This document shows, piece after piece, positions 13,989 through 27,926 of a stretch of 64,000 nucleotides of DNA. The notes below the pieces were generated by a model that was not told where the DNA came from, did not search any database, and worked only from the letters and a program-made list of their open reading frames with translations. Origin of the DNA: Pelecanus crispus (Eukaryota; Chordata; Aves; Pelecaniformes; Pelecanidae); the NCBI RefSeq assembly GCF_030463565.1, contig NC_134656.1:5256501-5320500 (forward strand), written 5' to 3'. The first letter of the stretch is position 1, and the number at the start of each line of letters is the position of its first letter. Both the position numbers and the translations under genes were made by a program.

Positions 13989-15348
13989 GTTCAGCTGCCA
14001 AACTGAGGGAAAAATAAATTCTGCTTGGATTGATCCTAAAGAAAACTTTTTTTGTTAACATGGAATATTGAAAAGGAAAAGTTTTATTTCCACCCATGAA
14101 TGTTTGTTCAACATTACTTGGGACCAGATTTTCAGTGCTTTAGTCTCTACTCTGACTCCAGTGCTGACCATGTGCCAAGCTACTGACAAGTGGACAAGAA
14201 GGGGGATAAGCACCATGTCGATAGGATGTTGAAATGGTAAAAAATGTGAGTCTAGGCAGGTAAGTGGGAGGAGGTGACCTGTGAGACTACATATAGATTT
14301 AGAGTGAGCTGCACAGAGGAGCAGCACTGCAGCTTAGTATTATTTTTATCTTTTGAGAAGTGTGAGTTACCTTAAAATGAAGCTGCTTTATATTTGGACA
14401 TCATAGCAGTTTGTTATCTATATTAACTTACTAATGCTGCTGTATTGATTCTGGACCTGAGCTGACACTGTGCTCTAGCATGCCAGCCACTACGCTATTG
14501 TAGTTGCCAAAAGTGATGTTCTTTGTGTACTCAGAGCTATGCGCACTTCAGTATAACCTGGAGATGTCAGTGCAACATTGGTGTAGAAAAGAGGACCGCA
14601 ATCAAGTTATCGATTGATTTGCTATGTAATTTTGAAGCCAATTCTGAATAGAGTTTGCTTAGTTCATTATCTTAGGTACAAAATATGACAACAGTGTCAA
14701 ATAAGTTTAGATGTGATTGATTTCCCAAAGCACCTCTATAATCATACCAGGTAACCCGTTAAAATGGCAAACTGTTTTCTAAGGGTGTCAAAATAGCAGA
14801 AAGGATGGTATTAGCAGGATATCTCCACTTACTGCAATTGCTTCATGATATGAAATTTGGTCCTAGACAGTTTCTTTTAACCAGATGATCAGAAATTTGT
14901 GGCCTTTGGTGTAGATTGTGAAAATGGCAATAATCATAATCACCTCTATCAGAGGATTACATGTCCACAAGGCCATATTCTCATTTTGATGATACTGGAA
15001 CAAAGCAGCATTCAAGATAGAAAGTCCACCAGAGGGAGGTTAAAGTAGCATTGGTTTCGGGGCCAGCATGGGGATGCTTTGATTGATCACATACACATTG
15101 CAGCTGCTACCCGCAAGACTCTTGCGTCCCCAGTAGGGAGAAAACCTCTTTATCCTTCAAAGTGTTACCATTCTGAAAAAGTCACTCTGTAGGGAAAACT
15201 CTATCTTCTTGTTTGAGGAGTTCTGAATCTAGCTGAAAGGCAAAACATATATGTCCTTCCTTTTTAGTACCAGGTTTAAGAGAACACTAAATGGAAAAAG
15301 ACAAATTTCTGAGCTAGCAAATAGAGAAAACCAGATTATCAAGCTGGT

Positions 15349-15400
15349 CTCGTTTGATGTATGATGGCCTCGTTTGATGTATGATGGCCTCGTTTGATGA
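15349..15400 (+). repeat. Tandem repeat, period 20 bp, about 2.6 copies
   Basis: The unit CTCGTTTGATGTATGATGGC occurs exactly at 15349-15368 and 15369-15388, followed by a partial third copy diverging after CTCGTTTGATG. The copies are identical, so the duplication is recent. No function is apparent. Confidence 0.95.
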
Positions 15401-18400
15401 GTCATGCAAATGACAGTTGAGAATGACTTGCTGTTCATTTCCTTGCAGTGTTGACCTAATAATATTTGCATATTTTTGGAATTATGAATGAATATCAAGC
15501 ATATTATGTAATTTTACAGTACAATCCCTCCTTTCTACCTCCCATTCTTCCTCCCTCCCTCCCTCCTTACCTCCCACTGCTGAATCTTTTACAATCCTGA
15601 GCTTCCAAGACACTCCTTCTCCCTCTAGATCAAAAAAGAATCCCCAATATTGTTCCCAAACTTCATAGGGTACATCCTATTGTGTGCATAGATGACTCAT
15701 ATCAGAAGTTTATACACATCATCTGCATGTTCCTGTGCACTTGATAATGCACACGTTTAGTGCTTGCTGGGAAACACTACCACAGTGTTTTTCACCTTTT
15801 AACAGCATCTCAAAAACATGTTAAGCCAGAATGCTCTCACCACTACCAAAAGGCTCTTTTCATGCTGTGACATTCATTCTCACACCTTTCTGCACAGCGC
15901 GTCCTGTGGGGCTTGTCACTGCTTCACCTGCAGTGATTTGCAGGCACTGCCCCTTTTGTGTTGCTGTGGTGGGAAGAAAGCACGAAGGTGAGAAGTTTCA
16001 TGTGCGGTACTGCATATTTGTGTTTTTGAAACAGAGAAGCTGACAAAATCCTACTGATACTTATTTTGGCAGAGTGGGGAGACTTTTCAAGCTGTAATAG
16101 TAAAACAGACCAAAAGATGAGCGATTGTCTCATTACAGATATGTCAATATCAACACTACAAAATTGCTTTTAGGGTCATCTGCAATCTAGTGTTTTATAT
16201 AGTAGATAAGACTTTCCTAAGGGCTCGTCTGTGGTGTTAAAGGGAAATCTTCACTTGTCCAAGTAGTAAGTCCCACTGATCACTTACATGAATATTGCAT
16301 CATGTTGCTTTTAATTAACCCTGAATAATACTTAAAGATTATCTCCAAAACAAAAGACTATTTCCCAACATGATGTTCTTCCTCACTTCCGCACTCACTT
16401 TCACCTTTCTCTTTTGTATAGAGAAACAAGTAAATAAGGAAAAACATAGCACTTAAGTGGGACTGAGACAAATCATTGTACTTCGTTGGCTTATTCCAGA
16501 TCCCTTACAGAAAGGAAAGGACTTCTTAGTTATATATAAAATCATCACTTTTTCTTCTTTTACAAAGCTTCACTTGAGCCAAACTAGAACTAAATGTAAC
16601 ATAGAAAAGCAAATAAACTGGAGAAAAAGATGTATCTGATAACAGAAATAGAAACTGAAAATTTAGACCAGAGTCTAAGTTTGTAAACCACCATCCTTTT
16701 TTTCCAGCTAGCTCGAAGTAAATGTTGTAGTATTCACATGGCCACCAAAGAAAAGCAAATGTTAAGAGAGAGTGGAGGGAAGAGAGAGACAAAGGCACAA
16801 AGAGCCTTTCAGGGACTTCTGCCACAGGATCCTCTCCCAGGATACGTTCATACCACCGAAGAGGATGCATTCTCATACTTCTGTTTGGGAATTATTATTT
16901 TTTAATGTACTTCCATTTCCACAGCAACCTGCAGAAAGATTATTCTAATAGTTTGGGGGTTGGTACAATTGATTTATTATATACAGTATTTTAAAACAAC
17001 AAGATTTTAGAAAAAATGAGTCTGCAATGCCTTCAGGATTTTTTTAACATTCTCCTTCTCTCCAAAGTTCATGCCTTTCCTCCACAGACATCCTCTTCAA
17101 ACTCCAGTTCTCAGTTCTGTATGAGAGTATCTCAGTAATATTGCATTTGAGGTCTGTACTCCTATCTGTCACCTCTTGGAAGTCATAACGTGTTGGCCCA
17201 GCACAAGTCTACCTTGCTTGGAACTCAGTACCGTCACACTGGAATGCTTTAGGTCTATCTCATCTGTATGTGTAATAAGAATTCAAAATATGAGATAACA
17301 CGTAGATAGCTAGCAAGCATAGTCTTCTAATTTTCTTATTGAACAGCAGTTTTACTGTTTCCCTGAACTTTGCCATCTGTCTGTCTCTACTTATTTCTAT
17401 TATCCACTAGTTGGCTTGCAGACTCCTGGGACATACGTGGGTTTTCTACACTTGTACAACAGCTAGCGTGATAATGTTGTAGTTCATGAAAGAGTTCCTA
17501 CCCCAGCACAGCACAGATTGTTAAACAATATTTTCATCAAATTTTTTACCTCAGTTGCGAATCTCTTCCCATTTCCTTGAAACCTAAATTTTACTTTTCA
17601 CTTCCCAGACTGCAACATCCACAGCAGGAACTGAGCATCAGCTAATCCTAATTTCTAAATTTACTTTTCATTCAGCTGGTATAAAGTTTGGTATGGTGGC
17701 CTTTCCATGTCATAAATATTAAATGTTAATGTGTAAGCTCCATCTGGAAGACTCTTCATTCTCGAATTCTCAGCTGTTTCCTCACATAACAACCAATAAC
17801 AGAGATAATTAAATTAGAAGATTTTTATTTAGGAACACTGAGAATGTAACCTAGAGTAGGCAACATATGCAAAAAATGAAGGAGTAATGTTTTATTGACC
17901 AATTTTTCTTTATTGCTGCTTATCTATGAAGAAATGAGAAGAAAAAATCATTAGAGTAGTAAAACAACTACCATACCAAGTATACTGCTGCAACAAAATT
18001 TACTTTACTTTTTTGTGTGCTTAAAGTATAATAAGGAAAATATGCATATAAAACATTTCCTACTAACTTCTGTGTTGCTTACTGTACTATGGAGCTTTCA
18101 ATATCTTGTGGTCCTATTTGACACTAATTATTCCCATAAGAATGCTCCATTATGCTCAGTTTTCTTTGCATGTATATGTGCTTGCATGTGGGAGAGATGT
18201 AAAGTCTGTTGTTGTTCACTGTAAATATTATTCAAATTCAGCAGCGCCAATATTTAATCACTTATATTTACCGAATGCCTTTCATTCTGGATGATCCAAA
18301 TGTGCTTTTCAGACTTTTATATAAAGAAACGTAGAATGCAGCCAACTTCATGTGGATTCTTGTACTATTTGCTAGCATCCAGCAGTATTACGCATGTGGT

Positions 18401-21400
18401 TTCAAACTGAAAGTGAGTATCCAGTAGCAATGTCATCGGATGTTTGTAGGACAGATATAGTGCCTCATAATTTCCAAGATAATGCCTTTCTAATAAGTCT
18501 TTAGTCATGATGGTGCTGTCATTCTGATGTAGATTTATCATTTACCTTAGTAAAAATTGAGTTCTGCTGAAGTTATTATGTAAAATTCATGATTTTCTAA
18601 TAGCCATATCTCGCTGACAAGTTTTGCAAACTCTTCCTAAGACAAGATCAGATATTCACATGAGCAGGCAGAGCTATGGAAATTAATGGAAATGCTAATA
18701 AGACTAGTGGTAAAAAAGGACTTTTCTCAGCCCAGGAAGGCTGAGAACTGATCATATTCTGAACATCAACAGCAGGTTCTTTTTTTTGGGAAGGGGCTTG
18801 GGAGATATTAAAAGCAATATTGTTTCCTTATTGTTTATAAAACTATTATACCTAGAACTCCAGAGGACTTCCCCAAGTAGTCTTTCAAAATATTTGAACG
18901 TATGTTATATATGAGCATATAAATAGTTCTCTTTAAGACAATGGGACTAAATACACACGTGTTAGTTGTGGTGACTGCTTTATTGTGGAATCTAGCCCTA
19001 CCATTGATTGTCTTTTCAATTTATATATTCCTCACCTATTACTAGTTGCATTTAGAAGCAGAATTAATGCATATTTTCCTATTGTTTTAAGTCATTCTCT
19101 TTACTTTCACAGAAATAAAAACAAGTAGAAAGCAAGTCCTGCTGATTTTCCAGTGGGCAGATTACGAGTGGTTCACATTGTTTTTTCTAAATATTTTCTG
19201 TGATTCCCTGGACCAGCTGTTAGTTTTAACGTACATCACAATTCCATTAAGTGTGACACATAACTGTTGCAAACCACAGTGCACCCATCAAGCTGGTGTT
19301 TACCTGAAGGCCTTTGAATAGATATTGTCAAGATCAAAAGTAATTACTTTGTAAAGTTCATTTCCCACCCTGCACCTCTGTTCTGCTGAATAAATATTGC
19401 AAGAGGATGCAATACGGACAGGTTGTTTACATCCATCACTTTTAAATATTAGTGATAGGCTTATGCAGCTCATTGTTGTGTAAAAATCATTTGGATACAT
19501 TATTCCAAGTTGAATAACAGAGGATTTCAGATAAAGAACTAAATGAAGGCTCTCTTTGTCATCTTGCATTGAATAAAGCAAAGGGAAGGGACTGTCTATT
19601 AATTTTATGGCTAATATGTCTTCCCTCTAAATGGTTACACCTTGTAAATATTTTTGTTAACCAATATTATTAAAGTACATATCTGATTCAAACATCTATT
19701 ATGCCTTATTAAAGTAAATATACTAAATTACCTACAAGGATACATAATAATACATCATTTCATTCAAGTAAGAGATATTTTTAAATTCCATCCACTTTCC
19801 TTTTAAAGACTACTTAGGAATGTAACTTTCCTCCAAATTTTTGGGGGTGATTTCGTTCTTGAAGGCAAATGAGGGCATCAATGGACAGTCTCCGGAAAGC
19901 TTTCTTCATGCCATGCTATGGAAAAACAGAGAGAGAGAACTGGGAAAATTTAAAGCCAGCCACTTTTTTGCAACTTTTTGAAGTTTAAGATCATTTCTGG
20001 AAGTGTCTTGAGAGGAGTCTATACCTCCAATGACAAAACTATCAGAAATTATATGGTAGAAAAACTTTCTCACAAAACACTGAAAGGTGCTTTGGCTTTA
20101 TTGTGCTGTTGCTTTGTTTCCTCTAACTACTTTTATTCTAGTAAGCTTGGAGTTGCTTTACTCTCTTCCATGGAGTAGTATTTATATGTTTTTGTAAAAG
20201 AAGTCAAACAGTGCTGGTGCTGACATGAGTGGCTTCTAGGAATTGCCATATATGTCATGACATTACAGTGAAATCATATAAAGGGACTAGATAAATACCA
20301 ATATAGTTTCCATCTTTAAAATGTTCATAATTCACACAACTATATATTCAGCATTTATGTTCTAAATTATTTACTAACACTAAATCACCACTTTCTACTA
20401 CAGCTAGGGAAACCTTAGTCTTTGTGTGGCTCTCTCAACATACCAGCTACAGTTAGTATATAGATCTGTATTAGGTGGAAAAATTGTTACTCTCAAATAA
20501 TGCATTTCAAATAGGGAAGCTCAAGGTCTACATACAAAACAATGTACATTTTGCAATAGCTCTGCTTGAAAACAGGGAAATGGATAGGATTCTGAAAAAA
20601 ATATGACATGAAGTGACCTGAGAGGGTCATTCAAGTCCATTATACTGATTCAAGGAAAGATAACCTGTATCATGGCCATTTCAATTTCTAGAGCCAAAAC
20701 AGTAATGAACACATAGTGACATGATTTGAAGGTTTACACATATATCTGTTTTTCTTTTTTTGCATGCAGACTTCCAGCATGATGTTGAAATTTTGTTTTC
20801 ACTGTAATTGAGATCTAGATGAACGTACCACAGCAAAACTGATCCTAAAGTGTTTGTAGTAGGTTGTCCTTCTTTTTCTTCCCCCCAGGTTTGACATTGG
20901 TGTCTAAAGTAAAAACAAAAAAGCCACTCAGTGAGGACCAGGATATTTTATGTATGAACTTGCTTCATAAACAGTTTCAGAGAGATTTTCAAAAACCCCA
21001 GATCATGGAGGATTTTGCACATGTTCTGTCTTATAACAAAAGGTTCATCCATAACATTTGTTAATCTAGGTTGGTCTGACAAATTCAAAGTGTTTGCAAG
21101 TCTCTCAGGACAGTTCTTTAAAGTGTGTTTTGCTCTCTTTTTCATTAAAGAACTAGGCTCATGTTTGAAGACAAATCCTCAGCTGGAAAGTTGCTTTTAG
21201 TTTTAAATGGAGACTTGACAGATTGTCTTCAATCAGGTTTTGGCTGCAATCCATCCTTGTCTATCAACCTTTCCAGAACTCCAGTTTCCTCCTCTCTTAC
21301 CCTTTTCTTTTTGAAGACAAGAAGTTTAAATGAAATAAATAATGTGTGACATTCAGGAAAATGTAGACTAATGTAAATTTTACAGCAAAGAAGGAGAATT

Positions 21401-24174
21401 TTTAAATTGGAGAGTGAACAGTGCTGAGGAATGGTCTGTTACAGCAGTCTGTGCTTTCAGAGTGTAAATATCCTTAGGGAAATTAGGAGTCTTGCCATGT
21501 TTGATATCCATATCCAGAAATACAATTTGGTCTGCACAAGCATTAATTAGAAATTTGGAGAATGCTTTCAACAAGGCCAGGGATCGACTGGAACACAGAA
21601 TTTATCCATTCCCATTAAGTGCTCTGTGTGGGGAAAGAAAACACTATGTGCATACTTTTTACTGAGCTGGGCAGGAGCCAAAAAAAATTATAGTCTTCAG
21701 TGGACCTCCAACTCGAAGTAGGTCGGATCTGATACGTTGTGGTAAGACTTTCCAAGAAACTGGACTCTGGGTAACAACTGACTTCCAAATGCATAGGAAT
21801 TCCGATTGAGCTGTAAATTAAGTGTCTTGGTCTGTCATTTCTTGCAACTAAAGTTGTGGACACAACAGTTATTGAATTGCCAGGAGAATTTGAGTCTTTC
21901 TTCAGCATATTCTCTGTCCTTCATTGTCTTTGTCTCTCAAATACAGTAAGCATTCTACAGAGATTGGGAATAACACAAAGCTAAAACTGCTAACTCCATA
22001 GATTTCTCTCCTTTATTGTTAAACAATTCTGGAGTTTCTTGGATCGTGCAGTTTTGGCTGAACCTCGTTCAGCAAGTTCCTTGTCTCAGTTGCTTCATTG
22101 ACTGTGTATTCATCTATTACCTGTTTTGTTTTCTGTTGACATATTCGTTTGTCCAGCCTGAAGTAAAATGTTTTATATTTAGTCATTACATGAATTCTTA
22201 TGGCAATAACATTCAGAGGAGTCTTTTACTGGGAAATAAACTGTAGGCTAAAATGTCACAGAATTTTATTATACGATCTAAACTTAATTGCAGATAAGTT
22301 GATGCACTCATAAAAGATGATGCAATGTTTGTTAACTCCAACATATGGTAGCTATTCATGGGGGGAGAGCAAATAGAGATATCACTAAATGTTACTTTAA
22401 AATTATCAAATTAGGAAGCTGTTTTGGTTTTTTTTAATAGAAACATCTAATGTATTATTGCTAGTGAGACTTTACCTGGCATTAGAAGTATTCAAAGGAC
22501 ACTGCTCATGTAAAACTGTGATAGGAATTTGATTATGCCTGCTGAGGCACTGGGTTATTTAGAATAGTTTCCCATGATCTGTGATGGAAATGGGAAAAGA
22601 GCTCTGTTTCCCTGAAGAGCTGCAAGGCTTACTTAACACAATGATCTTTCAGCCTCAGTAATAAACTACGGTGGAAACAAATAGATGTACCTGCTCTGGC
22701 ATTTCATCTCTTCGTTGATATTCAGCAATGTTATACTGATGATTCTTGAAAACTGAATACGCTATATAGAATAAAATGGCCTTGCTTATTGGAGTGGTAA
22801 GTTGGACTGGGAGCCATGGCTTTTAGCTTCTGCTCTCACTTTTGCTACCAAGCTCTCAGATAATCATGTCAACTATATAAGCTCCCTGAGTTTCAGTAAA
22901 AGTCTTGAACACATTTTCCTTCTTTCACTGAGGTTCATGTGAGGTTTAATTAATTAATTAATTCTATAGTGAATGATACTTGTAGGTAGAAGATATTGCA
23001 GATAGCATAGTTTAATTATTTGTGTCATTACTGTCTCTATCTTTAGAAATTCTAGTGATAAGCCCTAACAATTAAATGAACTGTATTAATTACAGTGCAA
23101 ACTTTATTCCGTCTTGTTCTCGTGCTGATGAGTTCTGTACCATCCCACTTTGCCTTGATGTACAGTTTAAATGTGCCATGGTGACAGGTTAACTTTAAAG
23201 CTGTTCCGAGTTAATCACATGCTGCTAGAGACCGTTGCACACAGACAAGTCCTGTGCTAGCAATTCTAACAAAGCATAGACAATTGTTTTATGTTTGCCT
23301 CAGCTAAGATATCGACAGAATAAAGAGTGAGAACTAAAGCCAGTTCCAAATGCTGCAATCAGTAAATGGTTAAGCAATTTCAGGTTTTTTCTTTCGTTGC
23401 CAAAAATCAAGATGGTTTCTGAAGACATTTAAAGTCTATAAAGACTTGGCTAAATTACAGTTGTTCTACAGCAAGTGTAATATGTAAGAGAGGACTGGAA
23501 AGAATCCAGGGAGCTTGTTTTCACACCAAAGATCCTTTATAGGATATGAAATCATACTGGAAGGGCAGTGTGCCCTGGAGGATCAAACACCATGGTCTGA
23601 GTTCATATCTGACTCTGTGATTACTTTGACGCTGCATAGTATTTACATAGTCACCTCTTTAGGAGTTCTGATTAAAGCTCTCAAATTATATCATAGATGT
23701 ATTCAGCAGAGATGAATATCCCCAGTCTGAACAGATTGTGACCATGACACACTTCCAGTTTTCTCTTTGCTTACCCAAGCAGCCAAAGGACACCTTTAAA
23801 AGGTTTAATAGAGTACACCAGAAATGTCACTATGGAAACATAATCTTTTAGAGACTGCTACTTTAACAGAGCACCCTCTCACCCAGTCAGAATTTACAAG
23901 TCTTGGCTGAAAATCCCCTGCAGTGTTAGTGAAAAGTACAGGATTCAGGACTGTCATAACTATACAGAGCGGGACAAGCTCCAGAAATAGGACATCAGTG
24001 AAAAAGAGTACTAAAGAATGCTGTTACTAGCTGACTTACCAAATTGGTTAAATAAAAAAAATAAATAAAAATAGGTTGCTCATGGCATGGGGGTTTGCTA
24101 CAAAACAAGTTCAAAGGGCAAGAAAAAAAAGATTTACAAGTTAATGGATGGTGCAGGAAGAATATCTTCAGTAC
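15401..24174. other. AT-rich non-coding stretch, no gene seen
   Basis: It contains a CCTC-type pyrimidine run at about 15550-15567 and a (TTAA)n run at about 22945-22963. ORFs are short and unrecognised. The longest is 116 codons at 16526-16876 on the minus strand, with no domain I know and no supporting splice context. Confidence 0.6.
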
Positions 24175-24753
24175 TTATGCTGAGGAAGTGGATTGTAATC
24201 CCTCAGGCAGACGGTCAGCACAGAGGATAAAGAGCCTACCGCAGCTGCCACCTAAAACATTTATGCCCTTCACTCCACAGGTAGTCATACTCCTGCTGCC
24301 AGGGCCCAAAAATCCAGTGTCCACTTCCAATGCACATTTCTGTTCTCCCATGTTTGTTCTATCAATAATATTTACCATGTTCAGTAGATACATGTTTCTG
24401 TCATACTTCACAAGAAATACCACATTTGGAAAGTTTTTGTAGCTCTTCAGAAGCACTTTCTGGACCACTTTTTTTTCTTTAATTAGTACAAATAAAGACC
24501 TTAGATAGTCTATGTCACTACGGAAAGAGGTTAGAGTTTTGCAGTCACCTTTTAAAAGTATTGTCTTTGAATTTATAAAATAATGCCTTCCATGTAATGT
24601 ATGAAAAAATATTATGTGATCTGCAATATAAAGCTCAGAGATGCTGCTTCTGTTCACACGTTGGGGATGGATAAGGCTGTTTCTTCTGCTATGCTCTTTA
24701 CCTTTCCTATTTAGTCTGTTTGCGTGATGCAGTGTGCCTCTTCTTCCTGCCAC
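24175..24753 (-). other. Unexplained 192-codon open reading frame
   Basis: The minus strand is open from ATG to stop for 192 codons in AT-rich DNA, where stops should be frequent. I do not recognise the product. The N-terminal part is basic and Arg/Asn-rich. The middle is a plausible mix of charged and hydrophobic residues (for example LRSLFVLIKEKKVVQKVLLK). The C-terminal part is Gly/Cys-rich. A possible splice acceptor (TTATATTGCAG) lies inside the frame just before 24610, so the meaningful part could be an exon rather than the whole ORF. No signal peptide is evident. Alternatives are a chance ORF, an old transposon fragment or a pseudogene exon. It is not called as a gene. Confidence 0.25.
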
Positions 24754-27359
24754 GGCACTTGTGCAAAGGTACCGAAGATTACCTGTGCCTGAATGCAGGT
24801 AGGCCAGGTCCAGTCTGCCTGGTGCTTGTGTACCCAGCTGAGAAGCTGTGCTTAAGGAGGCTTTAGTTCATAACCTATCTTATGTTAACCAGTGCAAGTC
24901 AAAAACATGTAGGCTTAGGCATGTTGTGTTTAGATGGAAAGCAAATAAGGAGCTATAGCTGAGTTACAATTTCAGTTAGCTTAGCATTGGAGACAAACTC
25001 TAGACAAAACACCTGTATACAAAGCCCAGCAATAGTAAACTCACTTAGACAGGAAAGTCACTTGAGACTGATCTATATGAATAGCTTGCTTTGTGGTATA
25101 ACTGCATCTCTTCCAAGCAAGTTGGGTTTTTTTTTATCTTGTGTGTTCCTGGGGCATGCAACTGTGCATCACCATTACTCAGAGCAGATGAGGTTATGTT
25201 GTTGCCCCAAATTCTCAAACAAGCACCTGTAAACATTTTGGTTGAAATAGGGAGTTCAGCTATTCAGAAAAAACAAAGACATGTACACAACTTGGTGGCA
25301 AGAGATTAGAAATCAGTGAAGAAAAAAAAAAGAAAAAAGGAAAAAAAAGCTGTTAGTTACTAATTTAAAGTGACTTCAAAAAGTAGTTGCTAAACCTCTA
25401 GTGGTTTTTTCTGATACCTACCCAGTCTACAGGTGGTTGGTAAGTGTTTAATAAAGCATGGGCTCAGCAACCCAGTTTCTCTATTTTTAACTAGAAGAAA
25501 TTCATTGCAATTATTTAAAGAACAACTTATTTTTTAAATGTCCTGACACATGTTTCTGTACAGTAATGCCTGACTGCACAGAAACTATAATGGACAAATG
25601 TTCATAGTTTTCAACTGGATTGTTCCATCATTATAGGGCTAGGGTACTGTGAATAAGCAAAAAGAGTAATGGATCTAGTTCTTCCACTGTGACGCACAGA
25701 TCCCAGGCTCTCTGCCTAATATGCAAAATAGTGCCAGCAGGATGAACACCTAGAAAAATGCCTCATTAATATAAAAAGTATAATGAGGTCAATTTATTAT
25801 GGGGGGAAAAAGGTTGCTTGTAACAAAAACATACTTCACAGAAACATTTTTTGTCAGATGTTGAAATTAGCAAAATAATCCCTAGAAAAAACGCTCAGGC
25901 ACTTGCCTTGTTTACCTACTTTCCACTGTGAAAATGGGTAAGCAAGCTTTCACAATCAACAATTTCCATATCATTTGAAAAAATAATTTAAAGTTTCAAA
26001 AGAGACAAAATCGTGATTGTTTACAAAAAAAAATTACAGAGAAAAGAAATTCCAGAAGTTTTTCTTATCAGTAGTGCAAGACTGCCCCTAAAATAAACCT
26101 ACTCTGATCTTGCTTTATATCCAAAGGGTTAGAACACCCCAGGAGTCTTTACTAGCTCGAGAACTGACAGTTTACTTTTTCCCCAGGAGAAAGAAAAGTG
26201 GAACAAATTATGACGCAATCACAGTATTTTCCCTTTTTTTCTGGATAGGTCCAGCTAGCTGCTGACCTGCACTACAAACTTTTTAGTATTTATGCCACAG
26301 GAGCTAGCCAATGACTTCATAGGTGCAGGTTCACATCCTCAGTTCAAATTTAAATGTCATTCATAAATGGAAAAGGGATTTCACTTAAATAGTAGTAGGA
26401 TGTGAGGAGGAGGGAAGTGGTAGTAAAAACAAGAGGAAATTGGAGGACAGGGAATAGCAACTACTATAGCTTTAATAGTGTGCCAAGATAGGAAATCGAT
26501 GTCTACATGACTATTTAAAAATTCGCCAAGTATAGATAAATTAAGACGCCAGAGCCAAGGGCAGTAGTGAGACATGATTATTACTATTATTACACTACTT
26601 CTGAGTCATGCCTGAGCCAAACTCATATTCAGTAGAGCAGCGTGAGGCACAACCTGGTGTGGATCAATAAATAGACTTGAAATGAGCATACATGCACCTA
26701 GTGAGAATTTTCCATAAATGTTTGTAAATGTTGCTAAGTAGTTGCATGTAGTTGCCAAATATGCCTGCTTTTGCTTAATCCTGTTGTGTTCTTAAGATAT
26801 TGTTATGTCATTACATAGACATTTCATTGAATTACAGGCAGAATGTAACTTGTATGATTATGCTCGATCTGAGCAGATACTTTGTCACAGTTACTGCCAC
26901 TTTTTTCCCCCTTCTTACAGAGTACGCACTGAGAAGTGATTATTTCACCACGTTACTAAAGTTGCATGTTTAGTGAGGCATTCCTAAGGAAACACAGCTA
27001 ATGCAACTATATTGTATCTGCGTAATATCAGTTCATGACCGCTAGTAACTTTTAAGTCCATTGTCCAATTTCAGCAGAGTGTGACAGAAGAATAAGGTTG
27101 AGAATATCACTTGTTGGAAGCTAAGATAATGCACTGGGGAAGCATCTTTGTCTTGCCTTATTCTTACACTATTCCTCGGCTGCCTATTATTGTTCACTGT
27201 GAGAAACAGAATACAGAGCTAACGGGCTTTGGGCTGGACTGGTAGAGTTTGTACTGAAGAATCATTTGCAATTGCATTTCTCAGACTGTGGAGCAGTTGT
27301 TTGTAGAGCTTTGGTGTACTTTCAGCAATTTTTACCATCCGTTCTTTTACTTACCCATT
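24754..27359. other. Non-coding stretch, no gene seen
   Basis: It contains an A-rich simple tract at 25322-25348 (A runs broken by single G or GG). No domain-bearing ORF, LTR or LINE was recognised. Confidence 0.6.
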
Positions 27360-27926
27360 TGTCATGGTTTAGCCCCAGCCAGCAGCTCAGCACCACGCAG
27401 CCGCTCGCTCACTGCCCCTACCCGGATGGGATGGGGGAGAGAATCGGAGGAGTAAGAGTGAGAAACACTCCTGGGTTGAGATAAGAACCGTTTAATAACT
27501 GAAATAAAGTAAAATAGTAATGATAATAACAACAATATCATAATGATAATAATAACAATATAGAAAGCAAGTGATGCACAATGCAATTGCTCACCACCCA
27601 CCAACCGATACCCAGACAGTTCCCGAGCAGCGATCGCTGCTCCCCGGCCAACCCCCCCCCAGTTTCTATACTGCCCATGATGCCACATGGTATGGAATAG
27701 CCCTTTGGTCAGGTTGGATCAACTATTCTGGCCGTGCCCCCTCCCAGTTTCTTGTGCACCTGGCAGAGCAAGGGAAGCTGAAAAGTCCTTGACTAGCATA
27801 AGCAGTACTCAGCAACAACTCAAACATCAGCATGTTATCAACATTCTTCTCCTACTAAATCCCAAACACAGCACTATGCCTGCTACTAGGAAGAAAATTA
27901 ACTCTATCCCAGCCGAAACCAGGACA
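27360..27926 (+). mobile_element. Solo LTR, avian ERVL-like (TguLTR5-type), with 5-bp target duplication
   Basis: The element begins TGTCATGGTTTAGCCCC and ends AGCCGAAACCAGGACA, so it has TG...CA ends and imperfect inverted termini. It is flanked on both sides by CCATT (27355-27359 and 27927-27931), the 5-bp duplication expected of ERVL-type integrases. At 567 bp it is LTR-sized, with no internal retroviral sequence on either side, so it is a solo LTR left by LTR-LTR recombination. A possible polyadenylation signal AATAAA lies at 27503-27508, followed by an AT-rich trinucleotide-like stretch. The family name is from memory of avian repeats. The ORFs across it are incidental. Confidence 0.9.
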
